From Jiella marina (GTDB lineage: Bacteria > Pseudomonadota > Alphaproteobacteria > Rhizobiales > Rhizobiaceae), in NCBI RefSeq assembly GCF_024359545.1, contig NZ_JAKQZG010000009.1:124001-188000 (forward strand): a stretch of 64,000 nucleotides of DNA, written 5' to 3'. The stretch's first letter is position 1. Every line of letters begins with the position of its first letter. The notes under the pieces were generated by a model. The model was given only the letters and a program-made list of their open reading frames with translations, did not search any database and was not told the DNA's origin. Below are positions 26,442 through 35,991 of the stretch, piece after piece. The position numbers and the translations under genes were made by a program.

Positions 26442-26990
26442 TCACCCCCGCTTCGGCGGCCCCTCGTCGAACCCCGTGTAGATCACCACGCCGCCGGCCA
26501 TCGGCTCGAGCAGGATCTCCTCGTCCACATAGCGGAAATTCTGGGCGGTGCCGCCCTTCTGGACCGGGACGGTGCGCTGACCGAGTTCGGAGTAGATGAC
26601 GCCGTCATTGCCGACCACGGCGACGCGGATCGGGAGTTCGACATTGCGGTTCTTTGCCGCGCGGCCGGGCATGACGCGGCCTTCGACGCCGACGACGATC
26701 TTCAGCTTGCCGTCGACGATGCGGCAGTCGCGCTTGGCGTCGGCGATCGAGGCGACATAGTCGACCGCTTCGCCCTCCTTCTTCTCGATGATCGCCGTGC
26801 CCTCGCGAATCGAGACCTTCGGACAGAAGCGGGCCTCGGTGCCTTCGGCGATCCGGGGGGCGGCGTCTTCGGAGGCGGCGGCCGGTGGATCGAGAGCAGC
26901 GAGCTCGTTGTTGGCGGTGGTCGAACAGGCGGACAGAATCACGAGGCTCGCGGTGGCGAGAAGGCTCCTCAGGGTCCAGGCGGTATGCAT
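26442..26990 (-). CDS. Lipoprotein of unknown function
   Basis: A 182-residue lipoprotein. The N-terminal signal (SLLATASLVILSAC) ends in the lipobox LSAC, so Cys22 would be lipidated. The mature part has a Pro/Ala-rich spacer and a beta-rich domain (FCPKVSIREGTAIIEKKEGE, GRVMPGRAAKNRNVELPIRV). Similar lipoproteins are common in Rhizobiales without an assigned role. It is divergent from thrC. Confidence 0.75.
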   Translation of the reverse strand: MHTAWTLRSLLATASLVILSACSTTANNELAALDPPAAASEDAAPRIAEGTEARFCPKVSIREGTAIIEKKEGEAVDYVASIADAKRDCRIVDGKLKIVVGVEGRVMPGRAAKNRNVELPIRVAVVGNDGVIYSELGQRTVPVQKGGTAQNFRYVDEEILLEPMAGGVVIYTGFDEGPPKRG

Positions 26991-27180
26991 CGCGCGGTTC
27001 TTCCTTTAGTGTGAGGCGGCGTTCTATATCAGGTCGATTTCGGTTAGGCGACAGCGGCGGCGCGACACGCGCCGAGCGGAGCCGGACCGGCGCCGGAACG
27101 GTTCGGGCAGACGGGCGATGACGGAGCCCGAACCATGGACGAGAGATGACGGGCGCGATCCGCCAGGGAGTGAAGACGAC

Positions 27181-28596
27181 GTGAAATATGTGAGTACGCG
27201 CGGCGAGGCCCCGACGCTCGGGTTCGCCGACGCTCTGCTGGCGGGGCTGGCGGCCGATGGCGGGCTCTATGTGCCGGAGACCTGGCCGCAATTTTCGGCC
27301 GAGACGATCGCGGGCTTCGCGGGCCGGCCTTACGCGGAAGTCGCCGAGGCGATCTTCACGCCCTTCGTCGGCGAGGACATTCCGGCCGACGCCCTGAAGC
27401 GCATGATCGCGGAGGCCTACGGCACCTTCGCCCATCCGGCGGTGGCGCCGCTGGTCCAGGTCGGGCCGTCGCATTTCGTCATGGAGCTGTTCCACGGGCC
27501 GACGCTCGCCTTCAAGGACGTGGCGATGCAGATGATTGCCCGGCTGATGGACCATGTGCTGGCCGAACGCGGCGAGCGCGCGACCATCGTCGGCGCCACC
27601 TCGGGCGACACGGGCGGCGCGGCGATCGCCGCCTTTGCGGCGAGCGAACGCACCGACATCTTCATCCTGTTTCCCAACGGCCGGGTCTCGCCCGTCCAGC
27701 AGCGCCAGATGACCACGTCGGGCGCCGGCAACGTCCATGCCGTCGCCGTCGACGGGCATTTCGACGACTGTCAGGCGCTGGTGAAGGCGATGTTCAACGA
27801 CCGGCGCTTCCGCGATGATGTGCGTCTGTCGGGGGTGAACTCGATCAACTGGGGCCGGATCATGGCCCAGATCGTCTACTACTTCACCGCCGCCGCCAGC
27901 CTCGGCGCACCGCATCGCAAGGTGTCCTTCACCGTGCCGACCGGCAATTTCGGCGACATTTTCGCCGGCTATGCCGCCATGCGCATGGGCCTGCCGGTCG
28001 AGCGGCTGGTGATCGCCACCAACGCCAACGACATTCTCGCCCGCACCCTTGCGACCGGGCGCTACGAGACCGGCGACGTCCACGCCACCATGTCGCCCTC
28101 CATGGACATTCAGGTCTCGTCCAATTTCGAGCGGCTGATCTTCGAGGCGAGCGGCCGCGACGCCGGCCTCGTGCGCCAGCTGATGCAGCAGTTGTCGCAA
28201 TCGGGCGGCTTCGACCTCCCGGAGGACGTGCTCGGGGCGATCCGGTCGCAGTTCGACGCCGGCGCCAGCGACGAGACGGCGACGGCCGAGACGATCAAGC
28301 GCGTGCTCACGGCAAACGCCTACCTTCTCGATCCGCACACCGCCGTCGGCGTCCATGTCGCCGAGGCGCAGGAGACGAGCGACAGCGTGCCGATGATCAC
28401 GCTCGGCACCGCGCATCCGGCGAAATTCCCCGAATCGGTGAAGCACGCGGCCGGGGTCACCCCGGCCCTGCCGCCCGCCCATGACGGGCTGATGGAACGC
28501 GCCGAGCGCTTCGACCGGCTGCCGGCCAGCCTCGATGCGGTGGAAGACTATATCCGCACGCGCTCCAGAGCCGTGACGGCGGGAGAAAACGCATGA
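27181..28596 (+). CDS. thrC: Threonine synthase
   Basis: A 471-residue PLP enzyme converting O-phosphohomoserine to threonine, the last step of threonine synthesis. It is the long (class II-type) form. KYVSTRGEAPTLGFADALLA is at the N-terminus, the PLP lysine lies in GPTLAFKDVAMQ, GATSGDTGGAAI binds the phosphate, and PTGNFGDIFAGY binds the substrate. A GTG at 27181, preceded by AGGGAG, starts the protein exactly where family members begin. Its last four bases overlap the start of the M16 peptidase gene, indicating translational coupling. Confidence 0.96.
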   Translation: MKYVSTRGEAPTLGFADALLAGLAADGGLYVPETWPQFSAETIAGFAGRPYAEVAEAIFTPFVGEDIPADALKRMIAEAYGTFAHPAVAPLVQVGPSHFVMELFHGPTLAFKDVAMQMIARLMDHVLAERGERATIVGATSGDTGGAAIAAFAASERTDIFILFPNGRVSPVQQRQMTTSGAGNVHAVAVDGHFDDCQALVKAMFNDRRFRDDVRLSGVNSINWGRIMAQIVYYFTAAASLGAPHRKVSFTVPTGNFGDIFAGYAAMRMGLPVERLVIATNANDILARTLATGRYETGDVHATMSPSMDIQVSSNFERLIFEASGRDAGLVRQLMQQLSQSGGFDLPEDVLGAIRSQFDAGASDETATAETIKRVLTANAYLLDPHTAVGVHVAEAQETSDSVPMITLGTAHPAKFPESVKHAAGVTPALPPAHDGLMERAERFDRLPASLDAVEDYIRTRSRAVTAGENA

Positions 28597-29900
28597 CCGT
28601 GGAACTGACGCAACTGGCCAACGGCCTGACCATCGCCACCGAGACGATGCCGCATCTGGAAAGCGCGGCGCTCGGCGTGTGGGTGAAGTCCGGCGCCCGC
28701 GACGAGATGCAGAACGAGCACGGCATCGCCCATCTCCTCGAACACATGGCGTTCAAGGGCACCAGCCGGCGCAGCGCCCGGCAGATCGCCGAGGAGATCG
28801 AGGATGTCGGCGGCGACCTCAACGCCGCGACCAGCGTCGAGACCACCTCCTATTACGCCCGCGTCCTCAAGGACGACGTGCCGCTCGCCCTCGACATCCT
28901 GACCGACATCCTGGTCGATTCGCGCTTCGACGAGGTCGAGCTCGAACGCGAGCAGCATGTGATCCTGCAGGAGATCGGCGCCGCCGAAGACACGCCCGAC
29001 GACATCGTCTTCGACCATTTCCAGGCGACCGCCTTTCGCGATCAGATCGTCGGCCGCCCCATCCTTGGCACGCGCGAGACGGTGAAATCCTTCAAGCCGG
29101 ACGATCTGAGGGCCTATCTCGCCCGCCATTACGGGCCGGACCGGATGATCATCTCCGCCGCCGGCGCAGTCTCCCACAAGGCCGTCGTCGATCAGGTGAG
29201 TGCTGCTCTCGGCTCGGGCGCCACCCCGGCACCGCCGGACACCGAGGCCCGCACGCCCGCCTCCTATGTCGGCGGCGAGTTCCGCCAGACCCGCGACCTG
29301 ATGGACGCCCAGCTGGTGCTCGGCTTCGAGGGCCGGCCCTATTACGCCCGCGACTTCTATGCGAGCCAGGTGCTCTCGATCATCCTCGGCGGCGGCATGT
29401 CCTCGCGCCTGTTCCAGGAGATCCGCGAGCGGCGCGGCCTGTGCTATGCGATCTACGCCTTTCACTGGAGCTTTTCCGACTCCGGCATCTTCGGCATCCA
29501 CGCCGCGACCGGCGAGGAGGAACTCGCCGAGCTCGCCCCCGTCATCGTCGACGAGTTGATCGAGGCGGCGCACGGCATCGAGGAGAGCGAGGTCACCCGC
29601 GCTCGGGCGCAGATGCGCGCCAGCCTGCTGATGTCGCAGGAAAGCCCGACGGCGCGCGCCGGCCAGATCGCCCGGCAGCTGATGTTCAACGGCCGGATCA
29701 TTCCCAACGAGGAACTGATCTCGCGGCTCGACGCGATTACCGCGCCGCGGCTCGCCGATCTTGCCGAACGCATCTTCGGCGGCTCGACGCCGACCCTCGC
29801 CGCAATCGGGCCGGTCAGCCGCCTGCCCTCGGCGGACGAGCTTGCGAACCGGTTCTCTGAAGGGCGCAATGCGCCTGTCCGGGCGGCTGCCGGGGCCTGA
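28593..29900 (+). CDS. M16 family zinc peptidase (processing-peptidase-like)
   Basis: A 435-residue pitrilysin-type metallopeptidase related to the mitochondrial processing peptidase. The inverted zinc motif HLLEH (in GIAHLLEHMAFKG) and the distal Glu in HVILQEIGAAEDTPDD are intact, so it is likely active. The substrate is unknown. It overlaps thrC by four bases (ATGA). This thrC-M16-GNAT order is, as far as I recall, widespread in Rhizobiales. Confidence 0.93.
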   Translation: MTVELTQLANGLTIATETMPHLESAALGVWVKSGARDEMQNEHGIAHLLEHMAFKGTSRRSARQIAEEIEDVGGDLNAATSVETTSYYARVLKDDVPLALDILTDILVDSRFDEVELEREQHVILQEIGAAEDTPDDIVFDHFQATAFRDQIVGRPILGTRETVKSFKPDDLRAYLARHYGPDRMIISAAGAVSHKAVVDQVSAALGSGATPAPPDTEARTPASYVGGEFRQTRDLMDAQLVLGFEGRPYYARDFYASQVLSIILGGGMSSRLFQEIRERRGLCYAIYAFHWSFSDSGIFGIHAATGEEELAELAPVIVDELIEAAHGIEESEVTRARAQMRASLLMSQESPTARAGQIARQLMFNGRIIPNEELISRLDAITAPRLADLAERIFGGSTPTLAAIGPVSRLPSADELANRFSEGRNAPVRAAAGA

Positions 29901-29908
29901 CCGGGGCG

Positions 29909-30565
29909 ATGGGCCTGATCGACCATTTCATGGGAAGTTCCGCGCCGGTCCTGACGGGCGATGGCGTTCTCCTGCGGCTGCCGCGCCATACGGACTTTCC
30001 TGCATGGCGCAATCTGCGTGAGGAAAGCCGCGACTTCCTGCGCCCCTGGGAGCCGATGTGGACGCTGGACGAACTCTCCTGGCCAGCCTACCGGCGGCGC
30101 ATCCGCCGCTACAATCAGGAGGCCCGGGAAGGGAGCGGCTATTCCTTCTTCATCTTCGACGCTGCTGAGACGACACTCTTCGGCGGCGTGACGGTCGGCC
30201 ACATCCGCCGCGGTGTCGCCCAGTCCTGCACGCTCGGCTACTGGATGGGCGAGCGCCATGCCGGCCAGGGCCACATGCGGCGCGCCGTCGAGGCGGTGAA
30301 GCTTTTCGCCTTCGACATCGAGGGGCTCCACCGGATCGAGGCGGCCTGCCTGCCGCGCAATGAACGTTCGATCCGCCTGCTGGAGAGTTGTGGATTCTCC
30401 CACGAAGGCCACCTGCGCGGTTACCTTAAGATCGCAGGGCGGTGGGAAGACCATTGCTTATATGCTCTTCTTGCCGAACAATGGTCGCGTTCGACGGCTA
30501 GTGCCGTGACGCAGACAGGCGATCCCACTTCGCGGCATCAAGGCGATCGCGTGTCCGTGTCGTAA
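29909..30565 (+). CDS. GNAT family acetyltransferase (RimJ-like)
   Basis: A 218-residue acetyltransferase of the RimJ/RimL branch. LRLPRHTDFPAWRNLREESR is the N-terminal part, GYWMGERHAGQGHMRRAVEA is the acetyl-CoA binding loop, and RIEAACLPRNERSIRLLESC with GFSHEGHLRGYLKIAGRWED closes the fold. It probably acetylates a protein N-terminus. It starts nine bases after the M16 peptidase gene, completing a three-gene operon with thrC. Confidence 0.88.
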   Translation: MGLIDHFMGSSAPVLTGDGVLLRLPRHTDFPAWRNLREESRDFLRPWEPMWTLDELSWPAYRRRIRRYNQEAREGSGYSFFIFDAAETTLFGGVTVGHIRRGVAQSCTLGYWMGERHAGQGHMRRAVEAVKLFAFDIEGLHRIEAACLPRNERSIRLLESCGFSHEGHLRGYLKIAGRWEDHCLYALLAEQWSRSTASAVTQTGDPTSRHQGDRVSVS

Positions 30566-30750
30566 ACGGTTCGAATGGACGTGATCGGCGCGCGGTCTTG
30601 GCGCATCCGTTCGTCCCGGCATGACATGTCGGGGCGGGTGGGCGCGTCGGATCATGGGCGATCGATCGCGGGCGAATGTTTCCTGTGGAGGAGCGCGACG
30701 GGGTTCGGCGCGGCCTCCGTCCGGGCCAAGAAAAGAAAGTGCCGGGGGGC

Positions 30751-33645
30751 ATGCACTGTATCGTTTCGCGTTTTATCCTCAAGCTGCTCGTCGCGTCCTT
30801 TCTCGTCGCCTTCGCCCAGCTTTCTTCGGCCTACGCTCTGGAGCCGGTCGGCGTATCGCGTGACGATACCGCAATCGACCTGAAGCCGGCCGCCGACATC
30901 TATTACGGCCAGGGCCGGAGCTTTCAGGTCACCACCGTGCCCGGCGCCGACGGGATCGTGCGCCGCATCGAGGTGGAAGCCAAGTCGGCGCAGGCCTCCG
31001 GTGACTGGGCCGTGTTCGCGCTTGCCAACAACACCGACGAACAGCTCGACCGACTGGTCGTTGCCTCGCATTTCCGCCTTGTCGATTCCGGCATCCTGTC
31101 GCCGGATCTCGGCTCCCAACGCATTGCCTCGATCACCCCCTCACAGGGCTTTGCCCTGGAGCGGCAGGCGAGCACCGACGCCGACGTCTTTCTGGTGACC
31201 CTCGACCCGGGTTCGGTCGTGACCTTCGTCGCCGAACTCACCTCCTCCCGGCTGCCGGAACTGCGGCTGTGGGAGCCCAACGCCTACAAGGACACCGTCA
31301 ACGCCTTCACGCTCTATCGCGGCATCGTGCTGGGCATCGCCGGCCTTCTCGCGGTGTTCCTGACGATCCTCTTCGTGGTCAAGGGATCGGCGATGTTTCC
31401 GGCCGCCGCCGCGCTCGCCTGGGCGGTACTCGCCTATATCTGCATCGACTTCGATTTCTGGCAGAAGCTCGTTCCGCTTCAGCCCGGACAGGAGACGATC
31501 TGGCGCGCGGGCACGGAGGTGGCACTCGCCTTCACCCTCGCAGTCTTCCTGTTTGCCTATCTCAACCTCAATCGCTGGCACCGGGCGCTGTCGATCTCGC
31601 TCCTGATCTGGCTGGCGATGCTGGCTGGGCTCGGTGCGCTGGCCGTGTTCGAACCGATCGTCGCCTCCGGCATCGCCCGGCTTTCGCTGGCGGCGACGGC
31701 CGGTATAGGGCTCGCGCTGATCGCCGGCTTTTCCTTCCAGGGCTTCGACCGCGCGGTCATGCTCGTGCCCACCTGGTGCCTGATCATCCTCTGGCTTGCG
31801 GCCAGCTGGATGACGGTAACCGGCCAGATCGACAACGACATCATCCAGCCGGCGCTGGGTGGCGGCCTCGTCCTGATCGTACTTCTGATCGGCTTTACGG
31901 TCATGCAGCATGCCTTTGCCGGCGGCACTTTCGCGCAGGGGCTCCTGTCAGACATGGAGCGGCGCTCGCTGGCACTCGCCGGTGCGGGTGATGCAGTCTT
32001 CGACTGGGACGTCTCCCGCGACCGGATCTTCACCGGCGCGGAGGACGACGTGTTGAGCGGCATGCCGATCGCCGCGATGAACGGGCCGGCGCGAGACTGG
32101 CTGCCGATCCTCCATCCCGACGATCGCGACCGCTTCAAGCTCACCTTCGACACCATACTGGAACACCGCCGCGGCCGGATCGACCAGGAATTCCGGGTCT
32201 GCGATGAGGACGGGCACTATCACTGGATGTCGCTGCGGGCACGGCCGGTGCTCGGATCCGATGGCGAGGTGGTGCGCTGTGTCGGCACGCTGAAGGACGT
32301 GACCGGGCGCAAGAAGGCCGAGGAGCGGCTTCTCCACGATGCGCTGCACGACCAGCTGACGGGTTTGCCAAATCGCGAACTCTTCAATGACCGTATGGAG
32401 GCGATTGGCATCCTCGCCGCCTCGCGGCCCGATGTCCGGCCAACGCTCTTCGTCATCGACATCGACCGCTTCAAGCAGGTGAACGACGATTTCGGTCTGG
32501 CGGTGGGCGACACGATCCTTCTCACCGTCGGCCGCCGGCTGAAGCGCATCATCAACCCGCAGGATTCACTCGCCCGCCTCGGCAGTGACCAGTTTGGCCT
32601 GATCCTCATCTCCAAGACCGAGGTGGCTGCGGTCGCGGAATTCGCCGAGGAACTGCGCGAGGCGATCAAGGCCCCGATTTCGCTGGCTGGCCGCGAGATC
32701 GTGCTGACCGGCTCCATCGGCCTCAGCGGTTGGGCCGAAGGCGCCATGGCGGAAGACGTTCTCAAGGAGGCCGAACTGGCCATGTATCAGGCGAAGCGCT
32801 TCGGCGGCGACCGGATCGAACCCTTCCGCCCGGCCTACAAGACCATCGGATCGGGCCGCCTGCAGCTCGAATCAGATCTGCGCCGAGCTTTCGAGCGCTC
32901 GGAATTGTCCCTCGCCTTCCAGCCCATCGTTCATCTCGACAACGAGAAGGTCGCCGGCTTCGAAGCGCTGCTGCGCTGGGAGCATCCCAAGCGAGGGGCG
33001 ATCTCGCCGGCGGAATTCGTGCCGATCGCCGAAAGCACTGGCCTGATCGTGCCGCTCGGCCAGTTCGCGCTGGAGGAAGCGGCGAAGCGTCTCAGCGATC
33101 TTCATCGCGCGACGTCCGCCGAGAAGCTCTTCATGTCGGTGAACATTTCGAGCCGACAACTCATTCGCCAGGATCTGATCGCCGACGTGAAGGCGGCGCT
33201 GGAGCGCTACAAGCTGCCGCCGGCGACCCTGAAGCTGGAACTGACCGAATCCATGGTCATGGACAATCCGGAGCGCTCGGCACAGTTGCTGAGCCGGTTG
33301 AAGGATCTCGGCGTCGGCCTGTCGCTCGACGATTTCGGAACCGGCTATTCGTCGCTCGCCTATCTGATGCGCTTTCCCTTCGACACGCTCAAGGTCGACC
33401 AGTCGTTCCTGCGCAACGACAATCGCCCGCAGCGCCCGATCATCCTGCATTCGATCGTCACCATGGCGCATGACCTCGGTCTGAAGGTCGTCGCCGAAGG
33501 CGCCGAGAGCGAGACCGACATCGTCCAGCTGCGCCAGCTCAATTGCGAGTACGCCCAGAGCTTTGCCTTCTCGCCGCCGCTCTCCTTCGAGATGGCGAAA
33601 CGGCTTCTTGTCGATCGCTCGGCGAGCCTCAAGCGGGCAAGCTGA
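30751..33645 (+). CDS. 7TM-PAS-GGDEF-EAL cyclic-di-GMP phosphodiesterase
   Basis: A 964-residue inner-membrane signalling protein. The N-terminal hydrophobic segment is followed by a periplasmic beta domain (to about residue 180) and seven helices (about 185-390), as in 7TMR-DISM receptors. A PAS domain comes next (410-545, ending GTLKDVTGRKKAEERLLHDA). The GGDEF domain has Gly611-Ser-Asp-Gln-Phe615 in place of GGDEF, so cyclase activity is unlikely. The EAL domain is intact: Glu738-Ala-Leu, KLELTESMVMDN, LDDFGTGYSSL and VAEGAES. It should degrade c-di-GMP, perhaps with GTP as activator. The ATG at 30751, after GGGG, starts at the signal segment. Confidence 0.9.
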   Translation: MHCIVSRFILKLLVASFLVAFAQLSSAYALEPVGVSRDDTAIDLKPAADIYYGQGRSFQVTTVPGADGIVRRIEVEAKSAQASGDWAVFALANNTDEQLDRLVVASHFRLVDSGILSPDLGSQRIASITPSQGFALERQASTDADVFLVTLDPGSVVTFVAELTSSRLPELRLWEPNAYKDTVNAFTLYRGIVLGIAGLLAVFLTILFVVKGSAMFPAAAALAWAVLAYICIDFDFWQKLVPLQPGQETIWRAGTEVALAFTLAVFLFAYLNLNRWHRALSISLLIWLAMLAGLGALAVFEPIVASGIARLSLAATAGIGLALIAGFSFQGFDRAVMLVPTWCLIILWLAASWMTVTGQIDNDIIQPALGGGLVLIVLLIGFTVMQHAFAGGTFAQGLLSDMERRSLALAGAGDAVFDWDVSRDRIFTGAEDDVLSGMPIAAMNGPARDWLPILHPDDRDRFKLTFDTILEHRRGRIDQEFRVCDEDGHYHWMSLRARPVLGSDGEVVRCVGTLKDVTGRKKAEERLLHDALHDQLTGLPNRELFNDRMEAIGILAASRPDVRPTLFVIDIDRFKQVNDDFGLAVGDTILLTVGRRLKRIINPQDSLARLGSDQFGLILISKTEVAAVAEFAEELREAIKAPISLAGREIVLTGSIGLSGWAEGAMAEDVLKEAELAMYQAKRFGGDRIEPFRPAYKTIGSGRLQLESDLRRAFERSELSLAFQPIVHLDNEKVAGFEALLRWEHPKRGAISPAEFVPIAESTGLIVPLGQFALEEAAKRLSDLHRATSAEKLFMSVNISSRQLIRQDLIADVKAALERYKLPPATLKLELTESMVMDNPERSAQLLSRLKDLGVGLSLDDFGTGYSSLAYLMRFPFDTLKVDQSFLRNDNRPQRPIILHSIVTMAHDLGLKVVAEGAESETDIVQLRQLNCEYAQSFAFSPPLSFEMAKRLLVDRSASLKRAS

Positions 33646-33717
33646 TCGGGAAGCGCGGCGGTCTGCGCATCAGCAGGTGGGAGATGAAGCCGGGAGCGGC
33701 GAACCGCCGGGTTCGGC

Positions 33718-35016
33718 CTATCGGCTCCACCAGGACAACTCGTCGATCCGTTCACGAATCGACCGGGCGATGCAGCCCGCATCGTTGCCACAGGAATCGC
33801 GACGGGCGATCCAGCTCTTCTGCTCCTCGGTCAGATATTGCCGGTCCCTCGCGCCGACCCGGCCGCGCGTGCTGGCATAGCTTTGGCTGAGTTCGCGGTC
33901 GAGCGTGGCGAGTTCGGCATTGCCGCAGATGGCGAATTCCGTCGCTGTGCCGGCCTTGCGGCAATCGAAACTCGGCGAGACGAAACGCGGTTTGGGTTGG
34001 GGCTGGAGGACGGGCGCGGGCTGCGGCGCGGGACTGGGCGTCACCGGTGCCGGCACCTGGCGATCCCGTGTCTTGATCAGCTGGATCTGGATCTGGGCGT
34101 TTTCCACCTGCAGGCTGCAATCGCGGTTCTCGATGATGAAGCGCTCGAAGCCTTCGCTCGTATTGGTGCGTTTGGCCGCGGTGAAATTGGTGTCGCAGCG
34201 CTCGTTGTTCAAAAGGCGATCGCGCAGCACCTTGACCGAGTTCTGGCCCGGACAGTCGGTCGTCTCCAGATATTCCGTCAGCGCTGCCGCCGTGTTCTTG
34301 GCCTGGGCGATGGCGAGGCTCCGCTCGCACTGCAATCCCTTCTCCACCGCCTTGAGTTCGGCGATCCGGCTGGTGGCTTCGCCCACTTGGGGACAATCAG
34401 GAAAGAAGGCGACAAAGCTCTGCAAAAGATCGAGGGAGCCCTTCTCGACGGCCGACTGGTAGGCCGCATCGCAGCGTGGATCCACATGGGTGACGGGAAT
34501 GGTCACGCTGAAGGAGGGCGTGCACTGGATCTCGCGCCGGCCGTCCTTGCCCGCCCCCCGTGCCCAGAGAATGATCTCGGTGTCGACGTTGCGTCCCACT
34601 TCGCGGTAGGGGCGCAGGAGGATCGTGACATCCGCATCCGAGGCGCCGTCGATCAGCGTCTGGAGTTCGCGCACCTTTGCTTCGCTGAAATCCGTGCCGC
34701 TCGTGGCGATGAAACGGAAGGAATCCGCCTTGGTGATCCGGGCGCCGGACTGGGTGGAGACGAGTTGCAGGAGCTGGTTCAGGATCTCGATCTGCGCGGC
34801 GTGTTCGATCTTCACCGCTTCGCCGGTCACGCCGAGAATATGCACGCTCCTCACCCGCTCCGAGCCAGGGAAACACTGGGGCTTCGTCTGCAAGGCCAGG
34901 AAGTTGATGATCGTCGTCGTTTGCCATGCGGGCAAGGCCTGCTGCGCAGCGGCCGGCAGAGCCGTGTAGAAGAAGGTCACCAACAGAAGACCTCTTGCCA
35001 GAGCTTGTATCATCAT
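33718..35016 (-). CDS. Secreted protein with C-terminal LprI-like (DUF1311) domain
   Basis: A 432-residue exported protein. Residues 1-25 form a signal peptide (ALARGLLLVTFFYTALPAAA). The central part is rich in spaced cysteines. A Pro/Gln linker (APVTPSPAPQPAPVLQPQPK) precedes an LprI-like domain at about residues 345-430 (SFDCRKAGTATEFAICGN, LATLDRELSQSYA, LTEEQKSWIARRDSCG). The domain matches the small protein at 586-1083. The start at 35016 is chosen because GAGCTGGGACC precedes it and the signal peptide follows. Confidence 0.75.
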   Translation of the reverse strand: MMIQALARGLLLVTFFYTALPAAAQQALPAWQTTTIINFLALQTKPQCFPGSERVRSVHILGVTGEAVKIEHAAQIEILNQLLQLVSTQSGARITKADSFRFIATSGTDFSEAKVRELQTLIDGASDADVTILLRPYREVGRNVDTEIILWARGAGKDGRREIQCTPSFSVTIPVTHVDPRCDAAYQSAVEKGSLDLLQSFVAFFPDCPQVGEATSRIAELKAVEKGLQCERSLAIAQAKNTAAALTEYLETTDCPGQNSVKVLRDRLLNNERCDTNFTAAKRTNTSEGFERFIIENRDCSLQVENAQIQIQLIKTRDRQVPAPVTPSPAPQPAPVLQPQPKPRFVSPSFDCRKAGTATEFAICGNAELATLDRELSQSYASTRGRVGARDRQYLTEEQKSWIARRDSCGNDAGCIARSIRERIDELSWWSR

Positions 35017-35317
35017 GGTCCCAGCTCTTGCCTCGCCGTCCTCCAATTGACGTCTTCCTGCGCTCTCCGGTCACCGCGATGTTGCAGTGGCCGGACCTTG
35101 TCAGGAACATCTTGGAAGGATCAGACCAGATCATGCGCGGAACGGCAACGGCTCTCGGCGACCCTACGTCATATCGCCTGTGTTTCCGGCCGAAGGGTTC
35201 TGTGAAAGCGGCCCCCTTGCCGCGCGGTCACATGGCCCGAGATGGTCGCGTCAGGCATGACTGCAGCAGGAGGCGGAGACGGCCACAGCCAAGCCAGGAC
35301 GCAAACCCTTCAAGGGC
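35017..35317. other. 301-base gap between divergent genes
   Basis: Must contain the promoters of the LprI-domain gene (minus) and the GNAT-like gene (plus). Several overlapping open frames in this interval have no family similarity or ribosome binding site. No repeat or obvious operator is seen. Confidence 0.4.
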
Positions 35318-35827
35318 ATGGCCCCGAAAGGCTATCGCATTCGCATGATGGAGCCGGGCGAAGCCCCTGCCCTCCATGCTTTGCGGGGGCGCGTGCTCAT
35401 GGCCGCCATCGACACGGCGACTGCCCCGGCCATCAGCCTTTCCGACTTCGTCACCTTCCTCGTGACCCGCGAGATCTACGTCGCAGAAGAAAAGGCCACA
35501 GGCGAGATTGCCGGTTATGCGGCGGCCGGGGGTTGGATCGATCTCTACTGGATATCCGAAATCATGGTCGATCCCGACCGTCCGCAGGCCAGTCTCGAAG
35601 ACGCGCTCCTCGTCTGTGTGACGGAGAGAGCACGCTGGTTCCACCATCGCGCGATCGCTCTCAGAGCCCCACTGGACTCGCAGGTCGATCCGCCCTCTCA
35701 TGTCCGACACGGTTTCATGAAGGTTTCACGAAAGGATTGGACGCCTAGTATCGAGGAGATGGTCGCGGAAGAAGCAAACGCGCTCAAGACATCCTTGCCG
35801 CGGGCAATCCATGTCAAATGGCTTTGA
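35318..35827 (+). CDS. GNAT-like acetyltransferase domain protein
   Basis: A 169-residue cytoplasmic protein with a weak GNAT pattern: YRIRMMEPGEAPALHALRGR at the N-terminus, IYVAEEKATGEIAGYAAAGG in the central sheet, and ISEIMVDPDRPQASLEDALL where the acetyl-CoA loop should be. The loop lacks the usual Arg/Gln-x-x-Gly-x-Gly/Ala, so activity is uncertain. AAGGGC lies directly before the ATG. It appears monocistronic. Confidence 0.6.
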   Translation: MAPKGYRIRMMEPGEAPALHALRGRVLMAAIDTATAPAISLSDFVTFLVTREIYVAEEKATGEIAGYAAAGGWIDLYWISEIMVDPDRPQASLEDALLVCVTERARWFHHRAIALRAPLDSQVDPPSHVRHGFMKVSRKDWTPSIEEMVAEEANALKTSLPRAIHVKWL

Positions 35828-35941
35828 CGACAAACCGAACTCGAAGCTGACACGAACTGGACGGCGGAAGAGCGGCGAGTTCTGGGTTTTTAGTAGTAAC
35901 CGTCGACCCGATCCGAGGCGAGACGACCCACTCGAAATTTG

Positions 35942-35954
35942 TGCATTGCAGCAA
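35942..35954 (+). promoter_or_regulatory. Candidate PhaR/AniA-type operator upstream of phaZ
   Basis: TGCATTGCAGCAA contains overlapping TGC/GCA half-sites, including the symmetric TTGCAGCAA, about 38 bases before the phaZ ATG. PhaR/AniA regulators of polyhydroxybutyrate genes are known to prefer TGC-rich motifs. The assignment is by resemblance and position only. Confidence 0.25.
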
Positions 35955-35991
35955 AAATTGCTATATTTGACGCAAACGGAAGGCAAAAGCC

